Positions 1-6,976 of a stretch of DNA of 64,000 nucleotides are shown here, piece by piece (within the stretch, counting starts at the first letter, position 1; each line of letters begins with the position of its first letter). This stretch comes from an uncultured Oscillospiraceae bacterium. Lineage in GTDB: Bacteria > Bacillota > Clostridia > Oscillospirales > Oscillospiraceae. The position numbers and the translations under genes were made by a program. The DNA is taken from assembly GCA_934597345.1 (NCBI GenBank), contig CAKTRJ010000008.1, positions 1 through 64,000 on the forward strand, written 5' to 3'. The notes beneath the pieces are model-generated. The model ran no database searches. It had not been told where the DNA came from and saw only the letters and a program-made list of their open reading frames with translations.

Positions 1-17
1 GATACCTCCAATATGAC

Positions 18-49
18 AGTAACGGAACGTTGCAAAACGTTCCGTTACT
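18..49. repeat. Perfect 14-bp inverted repeat
   Basis: Arms AGTAACGGAACGTT (18-31) and AACGTTCCGTTACT (36-49) are exact complements around a GCAA loop. It could be the terminator of a gene left of the window or an operator. No clear T-run follows, so the role is open. Confidence 0.6.
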
Positions 50-92
50 ATTGTCTCATGCCTGTCCATGCGCGGGGGGGTTTGACGGTTAC

Positions 93-111
93 CCTCTCCC
101 AAAGGGAGAGG
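93..111. repeat. Short CCTCTCCC inverted repeat
   Basis: CCTCTCCC (93-100), AAA, GGGAGAGG (104-111) form a perfect hairpin in the non-coding stretch between the window edge and the first gene. It resembles short intergenic palindromes common in Oscillospiraceae; that is a recollection, not a search. Confidence 0.5.
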
Positions 112-142
112 CAAGGGATGGTCGAAGGTGCAGCAAATCAGA

Positions 143-180
143 TAAAAAACAAGGCCCCCGGACATTCGTCCGGGGGCCTT
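143..180 (-). terminator. Intrinsic terminator of the VWA surface protein
   Basis: A 13-bp perfect stem (151-163 with 168-180, loop ATTC) is followed on the minus strand by a run of T (143-148). It lies about 50 bp after the stop of the VWA gene. Confidence 0.9.
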
Positions 181-232
181 TGCTGTTGTGTGGGGTCAAA
201 TCACGCGAATCACACACGGGGTGGTGGGAGAA

Positions 233-2653
233 TTACTTCTCGTCCTTGCGCTTTTTGATGAGCAGCGCCGTACCGCTCAGGGACAGCAGAGAGGTCACCG
301 CATAGAGGGCGATACCCATGTCGCCGGTCTTGACAGACTGGACGGGCTTGGTGGTGGTGGTAGTGGTGGGCTGCCGTCTGATGGGGTCGGAGGGACGCGT
401 GGGGGGCGTGTAGGTGTACTTGTACTCGTTGGTGAAGGTGAAGGACGCAATGGGATCGGTAGGAACCACTTCCGCAGCAGATTTAACTATCACGGGGTTG
501 TGAATCGTGCCATTCTTCGCGATCTGCAAGCTCTTCACATTCTTATCATACGTCCAGTAGTTCAGTTTGCCGTCGACCTCGGAGATTTTTACATCAACAG
601 TATCCTTAACAAAGAGGGTAGCAGGAATGGTGATATCCATTACACCGCTGGCAGTCCACTTGCCGTCAGTACCCTTTGTGGGAGTCAGGGACAGTTCACC
701 GACCTTCGTGCCATCGACCTTGGCCACAAACTGGAAGGTGGGCATGGTGGTGGGCTGGGTGTTGCCAGTCACATTGACGTTCTTGGTGATGGTGATCTTT
801 GCGGTGGTGGCACCGGGGGCGTTCTTGGTATAAGCGTTGGTGAAGTTAACAGTGTTCTTTTCGTTGGTGAATATGATCTCCTGAGCCGCAGGAGCAGTCA
901 GCGTGTAACCATCGACCTTTGCACTATCGGCGTTCTCGCTCACAGTGTAAGTCTGGCCAATGTTCAGATTGGGAACAGTGACAGAACCGGTGAACTCATT
1001 GGTTTTACCTGGGACAGCAGTAAAGTTGGGGATTTCCGGAGTTGCAACAACTTTGCCATCAGAATCCTTGACAGTAAAGATGATCTTGCTGGGCAGCGTA
1101 CTCTCGTCCAGACCGGTGATGGTCTTGTTGATGGTTAGAGTACCCTTGTCAGGCTCGGTGGGCGTGGGAAGCTTTACCTTGACGCCGGGAACCGGGAAGT
1201 AGGCGACACTATCCACACCACTTTCGTTCTTATAGTGCAGCTTGGTCACGTTGTTGGTGGGATAGAAATCCTTTTCGTTGAAGGAGGTACCATTAGCATC
1301 CTTACCGTTGGGGTCAATTTTGACGGTATAGCTGGTGGTATAGGTGTAAGTCGTGGTATTACCGTTCGATGTCGGAGTGGCATTGGCCAACTTCCAAGTA
1401 TAGGTTTTGCTTGTGGCATCGTAACCATCGAGTGTACCATCAACAGAAATATAGTCTGGCATGGGGTCTTCGACCGTCCAGCCATCGCCGGTCAGACCGG
1501 AGGTGATGGTATTGGAAATACTTTTAAATTCAGTAGGAAGATCAGCACCTTCGTCAACGGTAGAAGCTTTGCCAGAGGAAGCAATGCTATCCTTCAGAAA
1601 ATCACCCACAGAGGGACCGCCCTGATAGCATACCTCACCGGAAGCCGCAAAGCAGATTGTGTACAGGCCGGTGATGTTGTTCTTGAGAGCCGTTGCGGTA
1701 TTTTCGGTTTCGGTGTTGATATTTTCACTACCATACTTACCGTTACCGTAAGTCTGAGATTTTGTCGGAGCGCCATCGGTCAGCGCAACAACGTTTTTGT
1801 TATCTTTGGGGATATTATTGACTGTGTCGTTGCTCATCAGCTCTTTGGCTTTTACCAGACCGGCATCAAGATTGGTGCCGCCGTCCGCAGTTAAGGCGTC
1901 GATGGCATTTACTGCGTTATTATAGCCATCGCTTGTGGAGACATTATACCAAGTCGCACTGCTTGCATAATTGTTAAAGCTTACGATAGCCACCCAACGG
2001 GCAGCAGGGGTGCTGCTAGTGTCTCTATAGCTATCGAGAAAAGTCTTTGCCGCAGCCTTGGCGTAAGCGATGCGGGAATCGCCGGTACCGTTGCACCAAG
2101 AACCACCAGTAGCATTATTATGATTATGCTGATTCTCGCCACAAGTATTTTTCACAAGATAATACTCTCGAGTCCGCCAGTCATAACGACAAGGAGTATC
2201 CCAAAAATGATGGTCCCCCCAGTAATCCTTATACCAATGTCCGGGATTGGTTTCTCTTGTGCACTTTTCAGTTGAATAGCAGCTATCAGTATGCCGATGA
2301 TTCTTAGTGCACCATGCCATGGAGCCGGAAGTGTCGATCACCAGAACGGTGGCGGCATCGCTGGAGGTGGTCGTAGTGGTCGTTGTCTGAGAGGTTACAA
2401 CGCTCAGGGTAATTTCATAAGTGTTGTCCTTTCCAGGAACAGGCTTTGCCGTCTTGGACAGGGTCAAACCATCTTTGGTTATGCTGCCACCATTGTCTGC
2501 GGCAGCCCACTTACCGGTAGTATCATATGCGCCGTTGGTGGTCTTGTCAGCGTCGGTAGTCGGAGTATTAACTTCCGCTGCAAACGCCACGGTGGGTATC
2601 AGCGACAGCGCCATGATCAAGCACAGCAGCAGGCTGACTACTCTTTTCTTCAT
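233..2653 (-). CDS. Secreted VWA-domain surface protein with C-terminal membrane anchor
   Basis: This 806-residue protein has a Sec signal peptide (about residues 1-26, ending AFAAE). A von Willebrand A domain carries a MIDAS motif DTSGS at 107-111. Directly after the MIDAS comes an unusual insert of roughly 75 residues rich in Cys, His, Trp and Tyr, before the domain resumes (KAAAKTFLDSY). The C-terminal half has Cna-B/DUF7601-like beta repeats of the pilin and adhesin type, a Thr/Pro-rich linker, and the end VKTGD - hydrophobic segment - KKRKDEK. That end has sortase-signal form but lacks a canonical LPXTG. It is probably cell-wall or membrane anchored and may bind host or matrix ligands; the ligand is unknown. 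The start is fixed by AAAGGAG upstream, with its own promoter and terminator, so it appears monocistronic. Confidence 0.88.
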   Translation of the reverse strand: MKKRVVSLLLCLIMALSLIPTVAFAAEVNTPTTDADKTTNGAYDTTGKWAAADNGGSITKDGLTLSKTAKPVPGKDNTYEITLSVVTSQTTTTTTTSSDAATVLVIDTSGSMAWCTKNHRHTDSCYSTEKCTRETNPGHWYKDYWGDHHFWDTPCRYDWRTREYYLVKNTCGENQHNHNNATGGSWCNGTGDSRIAYAKAAAKTFLDSYRDTSSTPAARWVAIVSFNNYASSATWYNVSTSDGYNNAVNAIDALTADGGTNLDAGLVKAKELMSNDTVNNIPKDNKNVVALTDGAPTKSQTYGNGKYGSENINTETENTATALKNNITGLYTICFAASGEVCYQGGPSVGDFLKDSIASSGKASTVDEGADLPTEFKSISNTITSGLTGDGWTVEDPMPDYISVDGTLDGYDATSKTYTWKLANATPTSNGNTTTYTYTTSYTVKIDPNGKDANGTSFNEKDFYPTNNVTKLHYKNESGVDSVAYFPVPGVKVKLPTPTEPDKGTLTINKTITGLDESTLPSKIIFTVKDSDGKVVATPEIPNFTAVPGKTNEFTGSVTVPNLNIGQTYTVSENADSAKVDGYTLTAPAAQEIIFTNEKNTVNFTNAYTKNAPGATTAKITITKNVNVTGNTQPTTMPTFQFVAKVDGTKVGELSLTPTKGTDGKWTASGVMDITIPATLFVKDTVDVKISEVDGKLNYWTYDKNVKSLQIAKNGTIHNPVIVKSAAEVVPTDPIASFTFTNEYKYTYTPPTRPSDPIRRQPTTTTTTKPVQSVKTGDMGIALYAVTSLLSLSGTALLIKKRKDEK

Positions 2654-2727
2654 AATGTTCTCCTTTCGTTTCTCTTGCTCTCGCGTTATTGTTCAGGCGA
2701 GAAAGCTCCATTTTCCGCCTATCGCAT

Positions 2728-2756
2728 ATTATACTACATACGCTGTTGAAAGTAAA
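2728..2756 (-). promoter_or_regulatory. Promoter of the VWA surface protein
   Basis: On the minus strand, TTTACT (2751-2756) and TATAAT (2728-2733) are separated by 17 bp, about 75 bp before the start codon. Confidence 0.75.
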
Positions 2757-2822
2757 GAAAGAAAAGGTTACAAAACCGTCAAATTTTCGACCTGATGTTC
2801 ATTATTATGTCATTTGATACGC

Positions 2823-2875
2823 CGCTGTATATACAGCGTAGCGAAACATCACAAACCCATCAAATCGGTGGGTTG
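2823..2875. repeat. Palindrome and hairpin in the 2654-2901 intergenic stretch
   Basis: A perfect 16-bp palindrome CGCTGTATATACAGCG (2823-2838) is followed by a 6-bp hairpin AACCCA/TGGGTT (2855-2875). Nothing else was recognised between the VWA promoter and the downstream terminator. Confidence 0.5.
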
Positions 2876-2901
2876 CGTGAGGGGGGGTTAGTTTATTGCG
2901 C

Positions 2902-2929
2902 AAAAAAGGCTCCCCCGATCGGGGGAGCC
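2902..2929 (-). terminator. Terminator of the 20-aa peptide gene
   Basis: GGCTCCCCC (2908-2916) and GGGGGAGCC (2921-2929) form a perfect stem with loop GATC. Six T follow on the minus strand, 14 bp after the peptide stop codon. Confidence 0.9.
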
Positions 2930-2943
2930 TTTATCTCGTCGCG

Positions 2944-3006
2944 TCAGCAGCCGAAAAAGCCGCACAGCAGCTTCAGCAGGGAAGCGCAGTCAAAGTTGCA
3001 GAACAT
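2944..3006 (-). CDS. Putative 20-residue four-cysteine peptide (mini-gene)
   Basis: The ORF encodes MFCNFDCASLLKLLCGFFGC, 20 residues with Cys at 3, 7, 15 and 20 (C-x3-C-x7-C-x4-C) around a hydrophobic, mildly amphipathic core with one Lys and one Asp. It has AAGGAGGT seven bases before ATG, a TTGCAG-N17-TATAAT promoter about 50 bp upstream, and a strong intrinsic terminator 14 bp after the stop. It is therefore a complete transcription and translation unit despite its size. The family was not recognised. It could be a membrane-active or metal- or disulfide-binding micropeptide, a leader peptide, or the coding part of a dual-function small RNA. No processing or export gene is adjacent. The reading frame is read directly; the expression is inferred. 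Confidence 0.6.
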   Translation of the reverse strand: MFCNFDCASLLKLLCGFFGC

Positions 3007-3052
3007 TTCTGTGACCTCCTTGGTATGGATTCGCTCTTGCAAGAACACCGTC

Positions 3053-3081
3053 ATTATACCCCATCTGCCGCCCCGCTGCAA
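3053..3081 (-). promoter_or_regulatory. Promoter of the 20-aa peptide gene
   Basis: The minus strand has TTGCAG (3076-3081), a 17-bp spacer and a perfect TATAAT (3053-3058). The expected start of transcription is about 40 bp before the peptide start codon. Confidence 0.75.
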
Positions 3082-3126
3082 ATGCAATGCTTGCCAGAAA
3101 TGGTAGGGAAAATAAGGCGGTTACTA

Positions 3127-3260
3127 TGTAGGGGGCGATGCCCACATCGCCCCGCCAAATACCGGAAGCAGTGTCGTTGACCGTGTGGGCCGATGTGGGC
3201 ATCGGCCCCTACGGAGTTCTTCGGTGATGCTTCCGTAGGGCGGGGTGACCACACCCCGCC
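3127..3260. repeat. GC-rich inverted-repeat block
   Basis: GTAGGGGGCGATGCCCACATCG (from 3127) recurs in inverted orientation, nearly exact, ending at 3212. A second perfect hairpin GGCGGGGTG/CACCCCGCC occupies 3239-3260. It is probably a dispersed intergenic repeat family. The second hairpin sits just after the stop of the next minus-strand gene and could help end its transcript, although no T-run follows. Confidence 0.6.
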
Positions 3261-3268
3261 GGTATTAC

Positions 3269-3598
3269 CTACAAGATCAGCAGCAGCCCGATGGCGATCA
3301 GCAGTTCCTCGTCCGCCTGCTGCTTGAACAGGAAAAACAGCAGGAACAACAGCAGCAGGTCGCCGGTGTCCAGATCGTCCAGATGCAGCGCGTCCAGTAT
3401 CCCCTTGCCGAAGGCGATCTCCGGCGGGCGCTTGGGCGGCGGGCCGGACTGCGGCGGGGGTGGCGGTTTGGGCGGCTGTTGGGGCCTCGGCGGGGGAGGG
3501 CCCTGACCGGAGGGCTTCCGGGGCGGCGGCAGCGGGCCGTCATCCAGCGACGCGCGGACGTAATTGCCGCGATCCCCGCGGGCATAGCGGTCATACAA
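3269..3598 (-). CDS. Small proline-rich protein with hydrophobic C-terminus (hypothetical)
   Basis: No family was recognised for this 109-residue protein. An N-terminal Arg/Tyr-rich segment is followed by a polyproline region (about 20-62). A short conserved-looking stretch (GKGILDALHLDDLDTGDLL) leads into a Leu/Phe-rich hydrophobic tail (LLLLFLLFFLF ... LLIAIGLLLIL) split by an acidic QQADEE patch. Such LL-acidic-LL tails occur in small clostridial proteins often linked to sporulation or the cell envelope; that link is an inference. It overlaps the upstream gene by 8 bp and is the last gene of a three-gene cassette. Composition is strongly GC-biased, with no sign of transfer. Confidence 0.75.
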   Translation of the reverse strand: MYDRYARGDRGNYVRASLDDGPLPPPRKPSGQGPPPPRPQQPPKPPPPPQSGPPPKRPPEIAFGKGILDALHLDDLDTGDLLLLFLLFFLFKQQADEELLIAIGLLLIL

Positions 3599-3956
3599 TG
3601 TCCAGCCCTCCCTCCGTCAGAAAGCGTTTGCCGATGCAGATCAGGTGCGCCAGCTTGGCGGCGCGCTCCACCTTGGGCTGCTTTTCCTCCTTCAGGAAGG
3701 GCCGCAGGGCGTACAGCAGCTGTGTGGTCTGGCTGTTGGACTGGCGCAGGTCTTGCAGCAGCGGCAGGAATTTGGCCAGCATCATGGGGTCGAAGCCGTC
3801 GCCCGGCGGCGGGCCGCTTGGCGGCGGGGGAGGCGGCGCCTGCGGCGGCGTATTGGGCTGCGCTCCGCCGGAGAGCTGCTGCGCCATCTGGATGATGCGT
3901 GCCATGGCCGCCGGGTCGTTGAGCATGGCGTTGAGCTTGCTGTCCATATCGTCCAT
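3591..3956 (-). CDS. Proline-rich hypothetical protein, middle gene of cassette
   Basis: The 121-residue product was not recognised. Residues 1-30 (MDDMDSKLNAMLNDPAAMARI) are predicted helical and resemble short N-terminal helices of scaffold proteins. A polyproline tract (about 36-53) follows, then a helical C-terminal half with a LLQDLRQSNSQTTQLLYAL segment and a basic end. The stop overlaps the next gene by 8 bp and the upstream gene ends 27 bp before the start, so translation is probably coupled. Helix-polyproline-helix layout suggests a structural or scaffold role. The gene has no homologue I can name. Confidence 0.75.
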   Translation of the reverse strand: MDDMDSKLNAMLNDPAAMARIIQMAQQLSGGAQPNTPPQAPPPPPPSGPPPGDGFDPMMLAKFLPLLQDLRQSNSQTTQLLYALRPFLKEEKQPKVERAAKLAHLICIGKRFLTEGGLDIV

Positions 3957-3983
3957 GTGGCCGCCTCCTTTCGTGGGGTTCGG

Positions 3984-4229
3984 TTACTGCTGCTGCAATT
4001 GCTGGCTCAGCCGCTGTAAAAGGGCGCGGCCCTCGCCGCTGGCCAGCACGGTTTTCAGCAGCGACGCCATTTCCGCCGTGCTGGCCCCTTGCGTCATGGC
4101 CTTTTCCAGCTGCGCCCCGTTTTGCTTCTGCATCAGGGCCATCAGCGCCTGACCGTCCGGGGACTGGGCCATGCGCTCCATGGTGTCCGGGTCGGTGTGC
4201 AGCTGCGCCGCCATCTGTTTCATGTCCAT
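3984..4229 (-). CDS. Small helical Gln-rich protein, first gene of cassette
   Basis: The product is 81 residues, start ATG at 4229 preceded by GGAGGTGGGAAC. It is all-helical in appearance (MKQMAAQLHTDPDTMERMAQSPDG ... LQRLSQQLQQQ). Short pseudo-repeats pair 'MERMAQSPDGQALMALM' with 'ALLQRLSQQLQ', and the C-terminus is Gln-rich. The DPDTMERMAQSPDG stretch resembles the DPAAMARI motif of the next protein, so the two may share an origin. It follows the nth terminator by only about 40 bp, so its promoter is either in that gap or it depends on readthrough. Function unknown. Confidence 0.75.
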   Translation of the reverse strand: MDMKQMAAQLHTDPDTMERMAQSPDGQALMALMQKQNGAQLEKAMTQGASTAEMASLLKTVLASGEGRALLQRLSQQLQQQ

Positions 4230-4267
4230 GTTCCCACCTCCATACGGCAATATATGCGGCGGGCATG

Positions 4268-4299
4268 AAAAAAGTGCCAGTCCCACCGGACCGGCACTT
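4268..4299 (-). terminator. Terminator after nth
   Basis: The 12-bp arms 4272-4283 and 4288-4299 pair with one G-T wobble, loop CACC. T-run on the minus strand at 4268-4273. It separates nth from the small-protein cassette. Confidence 0.85.
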
Positions 4300-4309
4300 G
4301 ATATGTATG

Positions 4310-4948
4310 TTATGGTTGGCCTGCGCCATAGTCGCACAGCTCCTTCAGCGGGCAATCCCCGCATTGGGGAGCGCGGGCCATGCACAGCGCCCGGCCGTGC
4401 AGCACCATCCGGTGGCAGAAATCGCTGGATTCCTCCGGCGGGATGACCTTCCGTAGCTGCTGCTCCACCTTCAGGGGATCCTTGCTGCCGTCGGTGATGC
4501 CCAGCCGTCCGGTGATGCGGATGCAGTGGGTGTCGCAGACGTAGCCCTCCTGCCCGTACACGTCGCCAAGGATGAGATTGGCGGTCTTGCGTCCCACGCC
4601 GGGCAGGCGGAGGAGGTCGTCCATGTTGTCCGGCACTCTGCCGCCAAAATCGGACAGCAGCATCTGGGCGCTGCCTACGATGTCTCTGGCCTTGGCCCGC
4701 CAGAAGCCGCAGGAGCGGACGTATTCGCCCACCTCGTCCGGCGTGGCCGCCGCAAAGGCCTCCAGCGTGGAGAAGCGCTCGAACAGCGCGGGGGTCACCA
4801 GATTCACCCGCGCGTCGGTGCATTGGGCCGCCAGACGGACGGAGAACAGCAGCTCGTAGTCCTTTTGATAGTCCAGCGAGCAGATGGCATCCGGGTACAG
4901 CTTTTTCAGTTCCTTGATGATGGCGCTGATCTGCGCTTGTGTTTTCAT
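4310..4948 (-). CDS. nth: Endonuclease III (DNA glycosylase/AP lyase)
   Basis: This base-excision repair enzyme removes oxidised pyrimidines and cleaves the AP site. From ATG 4948, which is set by GAGGTG six bases upstream, the product is 212 residues, the usual length. The helix-hairpin-helix LPGVGRKTAN holds catalytic Lys121 and the catalytic Asp is D139 (CDTHC). The C-terminal [4Fe-4S] ligands follow C-X6-C-X2-C-X5-C at 189, 196, 199 and 205. A GTG at 4957 in frame is a less likely start. It is transcribed divergently from rarA, another genome-maintenance gene, across a 90-bp intergenic region. Confidence 0.96.
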   Translation of the reverse strand: MKTQAQISAIIKELKKLYPDAICSLDYQKDYELLFSVRLAAQCTDARVNLVTPALFERFSTLEAFAAATPDEVGEYVRSCGFWRAKARDIVGSAQMLLSDFGGRVPDNMDDLLRLPGVGRKTANLILGDVYGQEGYVCDTHCIRITGRLGITDGSKDPLKVEQQLRKVIPPEESSDFCHRMVLHGRALCMARAPQCGDCPLKELCDYGAGQP

Positions 4949-4979
4949 GGGCTTCACCTCAGCTCTATTGTATCAGACC

Positions 4980-5008
4980 TTGCGCAAAAAAGCAAATGGT
5001 GGTATAAT
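4980..5008 (+). promoter_or_regulatory. Promoter of the rarA operon
   Basis: TTGCGC (4980-4985), 17-bp spacer, TATAAT (5003-5008), 30 bp before the rarA start. Confidence 0.8.
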
Positions 5009-5038
5009 GCATCCGTATCATTTTCAGGAGGTGAGCGC

Positions 5039-6298
5039 ATGCGGCCTTTGGCAGACGAAATACGGCCCCAGACACTGGACGAGGTGGCGGGGCAGAAGCA
5101 CCTGCTGGGCGAGGGCGCGCTGCTGCGCCGCCTGATCGAAAACGGGGCCGAGGCCAATCTGATCTTCTACGGCCCCTCCGGCACGGGAAAGACCACCATC
5201 GCCAACATCATCGCCAAGCGGACGCAGAAGGCGCTGTACCATCTCAACGCCACCACCGCCAGCCTGTCGGATATCAAGGCCATCATTGCCGACGTGGATA
5301 CCATGATGGCGCCCAACGGCATTTTGCTGTATCTGGATGAGATCCAGTACTTTAACAAGAAGCAGCAGCAGAGCCTGCTGGAGTTTCTGGAGAACGGCAA
5401 GATCACCATGATCGCCAGCACCACCGAGAACCCCTATTTCTACATCTATAACGCCCTGCTGTCCCGCAGCACGGTGTTCGAGTTCAAGCCCCTGACGGCG
5501 GAGGAGACCCGTCCCGCCGTGGAGCGCGCCCTGCGTATCGAGCAGGAGCGCAGCGACCTGCCCTTCCAGTGGGAGGACACCGTTCCCGCTACGGTGGCCG
5601 CCGCCTGCGGCGGCGATGTCCGCAAGGCGGTGACGGCGGTGGAGCTGCTGTACCAGTCCGCAAAACCAAAGGACGGCGTGCTGTATGTGACAAGTGAGGA
5701 CGCCTTACAGCTGGCCCAGCGCAGCGCCATGCGGTATGACCGGGACGGCGACGAGCACTATGACCTGCTGTCGGCGCTGCAAAAGTCCATCCGCGGCTCC
5801 GACCCGGATGCGGCGGTGTACTATCTGGGAAGGCTGCTGGTGGCGGGCGATCTGCTGTCGCCCTGCCGCCGCCTGCTGGTCATCGCCAGCGAGGATATCG
5901 GCCTTGCCTACCCTCAGGCCATCGCCATTACGAAGGCCTGCGTGGACGCGGCGGTGCAGCTGGGACTTCCGGAGGCGCGGCTCCCACTGGCTGAGGCGGC
6001 CATCCTGCTGGCCACGGCACCCAAATCCAACGCCAGCCATAACGCCATCATCGCCGCCATGGAGGACATCCAGCACGGCGCCATGGGCAGTATCCCCCGG
6101 CATTTGCAGAACGTCCACGCCGACAGCGCCGGACAGGAGCGGGAGCAGGGGTACCTCTATCCCCATGTGTTCCCTCACCACTATGTGAAGCAGCGGTATC
6201 TGCCGGAGGAGCTGGGGGAGAAGCACTACTACGAATACGGCGACAACAAGACCGAGCAGGCCGCCAAGCGCTATTGGGACGAGATCAAGAAAGGATGA
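5039..6298 (+). CDS. rarA: Replication-associated recombination protein A (RarA/MgsA AAA+ ATPase)
   Basis: The 419-residue AAA+ ATPase belongs to the clamp-loader-like RarA/MgsA/WRNIP1 family that acts at stalled replication forks. Walker A GPSGTGKTT is at 45-53 and Walker B LLYLDEIQ near residue 100. The sensor stretch IASTTENPYF and the family-typical C-terminal tetramerisation region (SEDIGLAYPQA, HNAIIAAMEDI) follow. The start ATG at 5039 has CAGGAGGTGAGCGC directly upstream; in-frame upstream codons lack an RBS. It heads an operon with three small genes ending at a terminator near 6929. Confidence 0.96.
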   Translation: MRPLADEIRPQTLDEVAGQKHLLGEGALLRRLIENGAEANLIFYGPSGTGKTTIANIIAKRTQKALYHLNATTASLSDIKAIIADVDTMMAPNGILLYLDEIQYFNKKQQQSLLEFLENGKITMIASTTENPYFYIYNALLSRSTVFEFKPLTAEETRPAVERALRIEQERSDLPFQWEDTVPATVAAACGGDVRKAVTAVELLYQSAKPKDGVLYVTSEDALQLAQRSAMRYDRDGDEHYDLLSALQKSIRGSDPDAAVYYLGRLLVAGDLLSPCRRLLVIASEDIGLAYPQAIAITKACVDAAVQLGLPEARLPLAEAAILLATAPKSNASHNAIIAAMEDIQHGAMGSIPRHLQNVHADSAGQEREQGYLYPHVFPHHYVKQRYLPEELGEKHYYEYGDNKTEQAAKRYWDEIKKG

Positions 6299-6301
6299 GC
6301 C

Positions 6302-6490
6302 ATGGACTTACAACTGCATGACATTCTGGAATTGAAAAAGGATCACCCCTGCGGCAGCCGCCGTTGGGAGGTGCTGCGGGTGGGCATGGACATCAAGCTG
6401 AAATGCCTGGGCTGCGGCCATGAGGTGATGCAGCCACGCCGCAAGGTGGAGAAAATGATCCGCAGGATCGTACCGAAGGAGGAACTGTAA
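6302..6490 (+). CDS. DUF951 family protein
   Basis: This 62-residue basic protein matches the DUF951 pattern: DILELKKDHPCGSRRWEVLRVG, a CLGCGH zinc-binding-like CxxC, and the end PRRKVEKMIRRIV. It is conserved across Firmicutes and usually lies next to replication or translation genes. A nucleic-acid-binding role is likely but unproven. It begins 3 bp after rarA and ends directly against the next ATG, so it is translated from the rarA message. Confidence 0.9.
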   Translation: MDLQLHDILELKKDHPCGSRRWEVLRVGMDIKLKCLGCGHEVMQPRRKVEKMIRRIVPKEEL

Positions 6491-6589
6491 ATGCGTAAGA
6501 AAACCACACAGATCATCGTGGGTGTTATCGCCTGCCTGATGGCGGTGCTGATGCTGGCGGGACTGATCGTCCCTTATCTGGGACTGTGA
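6491..6589 (+). CDS. Single-pass 32-aa membrane micropeptide
   Basis: The ORF encodes 32 residues: a basic tail MRKKTTQ, then one transmembrane helix ending PYLGL. It starts immediately after the DUF951 stop codon, whose end carries GGAGGAACTGTAA that can serve as RBS. Similar one-helix ORFs (basic start, about 20 hydrophobic residues, aromatic end) occur in Clostridia. The position between two real genes in a tight operon, with only 9 bp to the next start, argues that it is translated. Function unknown. Confidence 0.7.
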   Translation: MRKKTTQIIVGVIACLMAVLMLAGLIVPYLGL

Positions 6590-6598
6590 GGTGCTGGG

Positions 6599-6883
6599 AT
6601 GAAGCACTGTATTCTGGCCAAGTGGAATGAGACGGTGACGGATAAGGCGGCGCTTCTGGCGCAGGTCAGGGCTTTGTACGCGGCCGCGGACGCCATCCCC
6701 GGCGTCCGCGGCGTGACGGTGCATCCCTGCTGCATCGACCGGCCCAATCGGTACGATCTGATGATCGTGCTGGACGTGGACAAGGAGGCCCTGCCCAATT
6801 GGGACGCTTCCGGCCTTCATCACCGCTGGAAGGACGAGTACGGCGGACTGCTGGAAAAGAAGGCCATCTTCGATTACGAATAA
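6599..6883 (+). CDS. Dabb family stress-responsive alpha/beta-barrel protein
   Basis: This 94-residue protein matches the Dabb fold. It opens MKHCILAKWNE with a strand and helix, continues IPGVRGVTVHPCC, then NRYDLMIVLDVD, and closes with an ASGLHHRWKDEYG segment characteristic of the family. Members are dimeric ferredoxin-like barrels of mostly unknown function; some bind small ligands. It is the last gene of the rarA operon, 9 bp after the micropeptide, and is followed by a strong terminator. Confidence 0.9.
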   Translation: MKHCILAKWNETVTDKAALLAQVRALYAAADAIPGVRGVTVHPCCIDRPNRYDLMIVLDVDKEALPNWDASGLHHRWKDEYGGLLEKKAIFDYE

Positions 6884-6896
6884 GGTATCGGATACG

Positions 6897-6929
6897 CCCT
6901 GCGGGATTTCTCCCGCAGGGTGCTTTTTT
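6897..6929 (+). terminator. Terminator of the rarA operon
   Basis: Perfect 10-bp stem CCCTGCGGGA (6897-6906) / TCCCGCAGGG (6911-6920), loop TTTC, then TGCTTTTTT. Confidence 0.92.
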
Positions 6930-6962
6930 GTGACAGGATTCCCGGCCGGGCCGTCCTATAAT
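6928..6962 (+). promoter_or_regulatory. Possible long-spacer promoter of spoIIGA
   Basis: TATAAT at 6957-6962 lies 21-23 bp after a -35-like TTGTGACA (6928-6935). A spacer this long is a known feature of the Spo0A-activated spoIIG promoter of Bacillus subtilis. No clean 0A box was seen, so this is a suggestion. Confidence 0.4.
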
Positions 6963-6976
6963 AGACAGGCGAGGTG

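Noticed and set aside
188..1138. Long plus-strand ORF opposite the VWA gene
   Set aside because: Its low-complexity Gly-rich translation is the shadow of the Thr-rich and strand-rich VWA protein, with no RBS.
3245..4152. Plus-strand ORFs across the proline-rich cassette
   Set aside because: Arg/Gly/Ala-rich translations from GC-rich codons; the minus-strand ORFs have RBSs and overlap in operon fashion.
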